Assembly (NCBI RefSeq): GCF_021431925.1
Contig: NZ_CP090371.1
Span: 1,488,001-1,552,000, forward strand
Source of the DNA: Halobaculum sp. CBA1158
GTDB taxonomy: Archaea > Halobacteriota > Halobacteria > Halobacteriales > Haloferacaceae
Direction: 5' to 3'
DNA: 64,000 nucleotides
In this document: one piece after another, positions 61,166 through 64,000 of the stretch
Numbering within the stretch: position 1 is the stretch's first letter
Layout: the number at the start of each line of letters is the position of its first letter
Translations under genes and position numbers: made by a program
The notes under the pieces: model-generated
Databases searched by the model: none
The model's input: the letters and a program-made list of their open reading frames with translations, nothing else
Told to the model about the DNA's origin: nothing

Positions 61166-62215
61166 ATGTTCGTGGGCCACGCGCTGGCGGCGTTCGCGCT
61201 GGTGGCGCTGGCGACCCGGCGGTTCGACGGGTCGCCGGCGCGAGCGCTGACGCTGGGGGCCGTCGCCGGGCTGTTCGCGGCCGTCCCCGACGTGGACATC
61301 GCGTACGCGCTCGTCGGCGTCGCCTCCGGCCTCGTCGCCGACGCCGGCGTGCTGAGGCTCGCGGAGTCGTTCTGGTCCACGGGGAACGTGGTCCACCGCG
61401 GCGTGACGCACTCGCTCGTCGTCGCGCCGGTCGTCGCGCTCGCGGCCGCCGCCTGGGTCGCCGGCGGCCGCGTCGAGAGGGCGGGAGCGTTGGCGCTCGC
61501 CACCGGGCTCGTCGCCGTCGCCGTCGCTGTGAGCGGCCCGCTTGCGGGCGTCGTGATGGCCGCGTTCGCCGCCGGGTCGCTGGCGATCTCGACCGGGGTG
61601 AGCCGGCTGGACGGCGTGACGCCGCGGGCGACGTTCGCCCTGGCGCTGGTCGGACTCGCCTCCCACCCCTTCGGCGACGTGTTCACCGGCGAGCCGCCCG
61701 CGTTCGCCTACCCGCTCGTGACCGAGCCGATCGGCGCGCGCGTCGCGCTCTCGGCAGATCCGACGCTGCACCTGCTCGCGGCGTTCGGGCTGGAACTGGC
61801 GACGGTTTGGGCGGCCGTGCTCGTCTGGAGCCGCCTTCGGGCCGAACGCGCCGGCCGGATCCCCGGATCCGCCGGGATCGGTGACGCCGGCGCGTTCGGC
61901 GGTCGCTTCGGGATCGCGGGTCGACTCGGACTCACGGGTCGGGTCGACGCCCGAGCGGTCGCCGGCGCGGGCTACGCCGCGTCGGCGTTCGTCATCCCCG
62001 CGCCGACGCTGGAGCTGTCGTACCCGTTCGTGTTCTCCGTGCTCGCGGTCGGCGTGATCGGGTTCGCGCCGGTTCGAGTCCGCGGTCGCGGACGGACGGC
62101 GCTGGTCCCGGAGTTCGCACGCCCCGGGATCGAGCGCGCGGTCTTCACCGGACTGTCGGCCGTGACGCTCGCGGCGACGGCGTACTTGGTGGCGTACCTG
62201 GTCGGCGTCGCGTAG
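61166..62215 (+). CDS. Membrane-bound metal-dependent hydrolase (YdjM/DUF457-like)
   Basis: A 349-residue membrane protein with about eight helices. It begins at MFVGHALAAFALVALATRRF, has VAGLFAAVPDVDIAYALVG, then VVHRGVTHSLVVAPVVALA, and SHPFGDVFTGEPPAFAYPL. The His and Asp residues in GH, PDVD, HRGVTH and HPFGD form the metal-binding site of the family. A central loop (AGRIPGSAGIGDAGAFGGRF) precedes the final helices. The substrate is unknown. Confidence 0.88.
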   Translation: MFVGHALAAFALVALATRRFDGSPARALTLGAVAGLFAAVPDVDIAYALVGVASGLVADAGVLRLAESFWSTGNVVHRGVTHSLVVAPVVALAAAAWVAGGRVERAGALALATGLVAVAVAVSGPLAGVVMAAFAAGSLAISTGVSRLDGVTPRATFALALVGLASHPFGDVFTGEPPAFAYPLVTEPIGARVALSADPTLHLLAAFGLELATVWAAVLVWSRLRAERAGRIPGSAGIGDAGAFGGRFGIAGRLGLTGRVDARAVAGAGYAASAFVIPAPTLELSYPFVFSVLAVGVIGFAPVRVRGRGRTALVPEFARPGIERAVFTGLSAVTLAATAYLVAYLVGVA

Positions 62216-62331
62216 CCGTCCGGTGGGCGGTACGCGGCCGTGCCGTCGGCGTCGCGTGAGGCCGCCGGCAGTCGAATCCGGGGACGCCGCTGCCAAAGTG
62301 CTTTTAGCGTGGCTCGATCGTATCGGAGACG

Positions 62332-62970
62332 ATGACCGGATCCGGACTCCGAAGCGTCGTCGAAGACAGGCGGGCGAACGCCGCCGTCGGGTGGCTGCTG
62401 CTGGCGTTCCTCGCGTCGGCCGGCGTGAGCGAGTTGGCGTGGGGAGAGCGGATCTGGGGGGCGTTCGTGCTGGCGGTCGTCGCTATCGCGGTCGTGCCGC
62501 CGGCGGCGTTTCGCGACGCGACGGCGATGCTGCCGTGGGAGGTGCTCGCGATCGCGTCGCTTCCGGCGGTCGGGCGGACGCTCATCGCCGGCGAGACGGT
62601 GGGCGGGATACCCTTCTCCGGCCGGGTGACGACGTACCTCGCGGTGGCGGCCGTCGCGCTCATCGTCGCCGTCGAGATGGACCTGTTCACCCCCGTCCGG
62701 ATGACTCACTCGTTCGCGGTCGCGTTCGTCACCGTGACGACGATGGCGACGGCCGGCGTCTGGGCGGTCGCGCGCTACTTCGCTGACACCCTCCTCGGTA
62801 CCAGCCAGATGCTCGACGGCCGCCCCGAGCACGTCATCGAGACGGCGCTGATGTGGGACTTCGTCGCGGCGACGCTGGCGGGCGTGCTCGCCGGCTTGCT
62901 CTTCGAGTACTACTTCCGTCGGCGCGCGGGCGCTGACGCCCGGATCGAGGTAGAGGTGGCCGAGACATGA
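62332..62970 (+). CDS. Multi-helix membrane protein, unknown, coupled to a DUF2238-like gene
   Basis: A 212-residue membrane protein not recognised by function. About six helices are seen, including VGWLLLAFLASAGVSELAWG, GAFVLAVVAIAVVPPAAF, YLAVAAVALIVAVEMDLFTP and MWDFVAATLAGVLAGLLFEY. The conserved-looking VEMDLFTPVRMTHSFAVAFV, with an acidic residue and a His at the membrane face, resembles a motif in the DUF2238 partner family. It has a TATA-like CTTTTAGC (62299-62306) about 29 bases upstream of the ATG. Its stop overlaps the next gene by 4 bases. Confidence 0.72.
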   Translation: MTGSGLRSVVEDRRANAAVGWLLLAFLASAGVSELAWGERIWGAFVLAVVAIAVVPPAAFRDATAMLPWEVLAIASLPAVGRTLIAGETVGGIPFSGRVTTYLAVAAVALIVAVEMDLFTPVRMTHSFAVAFVTVTTMATAGVWAVARYFADTLLGTSQMLDGRPEHVIETALMWDFVAATLAGVLAGLLFEYYFRRRAGADARIEVEVAET

Positions 62971-63641
62971 GAGTCCGCGAGGCGCTCGGCATCTCACGGA
63001 GACGACAGCGCCAGGTCTCGCGGGCGATGCAGGTCGTCATGGTCCTGTTTCTCGGGATCGGCATCGAGCGCGGGTCCGTGGGGATCATCGTCAACGGGGG
63101 GATCGGGCTGGCGGTCACCTTCCTGCCGGCGGCGATGGAGCGCGAGTACGACCTCCCGATGGACGCCGGACTGACGCTGTGGATCTCTACGGCCGTCTTC
63201 CTCCACGCCCTCGGCGTCGTCGGGATCCCCGGGGTGACGGGCAACCTCTACGCCGCCGAGAGTCCGATCCCGTTCTGGGACCACCTCACCCACGCGCTGT
63301 CGGCGTCGGTCGTCGCCGCCGTCGGCTACACGGTCGCGCGCGCCCTCGACGAGCACAGCGACGCCGTGTCCCTGCCGCCGCGGTTCATGTTCGTGTTCAT
63401 CCTGCTGTTCGTCTCGGCGTTCGGCGTGCTCTGGGAGGTGCTGGAATTCGCCGTCGGCGGTCTCGCGGCCGTCCTCGGGAGCGGGAACGTCCTCACGCAG
63501 TACGGTCTCGAGGACACGATATACGACCTCGTGTTCGACCTGGTCGGGGCTGTGCTCGTCGCGACGTGGGGGACGGCCCACCTGACCGACGTGGTCGGCG
63601 CGGTCGCGGACCGCCTGGACGCCCGACGCGACGCCGGGTGA
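62967..63641 (+). CDS. DUF2238/YjdF-like membrane protein
   Basis: A 224-residue membrane protein with about six helices. Signature residues of the YjdF/DUF2238 group are present: IPFWDHLTHALSASVVAAVG, FGVLWEVLEFAVGGLAAVLG and LEDTIYDLVFDLVGAVLVAT. The acidic and His residues inside helices suggest ion or metal binding, but no function is known. The ATG overlaps the previous gene's stop (62967-62970), so the two are made together and may form one complex. Confidence 0.78.
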   Translation: MRVREALGISRRRQRQVSRAMQVVMVLFLGIGIERGSVGIIVNGGIGLAVTFLPAAMEREYDLPMDAGLTLWISTAVFLHALGVVGIPGVTGNLYAAESPIPFWDHLTHALSASVVAAVGYTVARALDEHSDAVSLPPRFMFVFILLFVSAFGVLWEVLEFAVGGLAAVLGSGNVLTQYGLEDTIYDLVFDLVGAVLVATWGTAHLTDVVGAVADRLDARRDAG

Positions 63642-63701
63642 CCGCCCGCGGCGATCCCCGCGAGTACCTTTTTGGTCGCGCGCCGCCAGGTGTCACGTGA
63701 C

Positions 63702-63902
63702 ATGGTCTTCAAGAAGATCACGCTGATCGGTCGCAGCACCGAGAGCTTCGACGACGCCGCCGACGACGCCATCGACCGCGCCGAGGAGACGCTCGACGAG
63801 GTGCACTGGGTCGAGGTCGAGGAGTTCGGCGTCGAGGTGGCGTCGGTCGAGGGACGGGAGTACCAGGCGGAGGTGGAAGTCGCCTTCGAGCTCCAGAACT
63901 AG
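63702..63902 (+). CDS. Dodecin (flavin-storage protein)
   Basis: A 66-residue protein that assembles into a hollow dodecamer and binds riboflavin/FMN. It has [20 protein letters not shown], then [20 protein letters not shown] with Trp36, the residue that stacks on the flavin in archaeal dodecins, and ends [19 protein letters not shown]-like CTTTTTGG (63668-63675) about 30 bases upstream supports the ATG at 63702. The last 98 bases of the window hold no supported gene. Confidence 0.96.
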   Translation: MVFKKITLIGRSTESFDDAADDAIDRAEETLDEVHWVEVEEFGVEVASVEGREYQAEVEVAFELQN

Positions 63903-64000
63903 TCCGGTCGGGTCCGGAACCGGTCCCGCGGAGGTACGACCACGCGGGCGACGCGGCCGGCCGCCGCCCGACCGCGACGCCCGCACTCGAGCGCGCACCG

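Noticed and set aside
63903-64000. Possible partial gene at the right edge
   Set aside because: No frame on either strand shows a start signal, family motif or convincing composition in the 98 bases available.

Overview
The window is a 64-kb piece of a haloarchaeal chromosome (class Halobacteria). The evidence is very high GC, acidic Asp/Glu-rich proteins, TATA-type promoters close to start codons (leaderless transcripts), and archaeal information-processing genes: TFB, RNA polymerase subunit L, S15, S3ae and KEOPS Pcc1. Tat-type lipoprotein signals, halocyanin, dodecin and archaeal type IV pilins fit the same picture. The genus cannot be fixed from the sequence; an affiliation near Halorubrum/Haloferacales is only a guess. 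No rRNA, IS element, integrase or CRISPR array was seen. Three intronless tRNAs are present: Gly-UCC, Arg-CCU and Ala-GGC.

Layout. 1-9.6 kb: the end of coaBC (cut by the window edge), a GYD-domain protein, an ABC exporter, an AEC permease, a siderophore-type binding lipoprotein under a striking double-palindrome promoter, an SRPBCC protein, TrkA, and a toxin/antitoxin-like pair. 9.8-13.7 kb: a metal-related island with a lipoprotein carrying two P19-like (Fe/Cu) domains, a small exported His-containing membrane protein, a DyP/EfeB-like Tat lipoprotein with a changed catalytic motif, and a double-HTH regulator with a small membrane partner. 13.8-32.2 kb: TrkH, GatCA, TFB, NUDIX, a transducer, PHP plus asparagine-synthase-like genes, PurL, HisF, RpoL, MBL hydrolase, histidine kinase, UDG-like protein and small conserved proteins.

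32.4-37 kb: a first pilus/secretion ATPase plus TadC-type membrane protein, translationally coupled to a Trm9-like methyltransferase. 37-41.5 kb: a thioredoxin-reductase-like flavoprotein, tRNA-Gly, MFS, HD hydrolase, TatA and tRNA-Arg. 41.5-42 kb: a 105-bp direct repeat that carries the tRNA-Arg 3' end, like abandoned attachment sites. 42-53.4 kb: a large second type IV pilus-like locus. It holds a 1034-aa ATPase with a duplicated N-terminal module, a TadC-type protein, five overlapping pilin-like genes, a convergent pilin-anchored surface protein, and two tandem pilins with near-identical 5' halves.

53.6-64 kb: tRNA-Ala, the rpsO/RecJ-like/pcc1/rps3ae operon, halocyanin, a CDP-alcohol phosphatidyltransferase, HisD, an IscA-type protein, a MscS-like channel, membrane proteins and dodecin.

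The most interesting parts are the second pilus locus with its unusual ATPase and paralogous minor-pilin set, and the metal island (double P19 + altered DyP).
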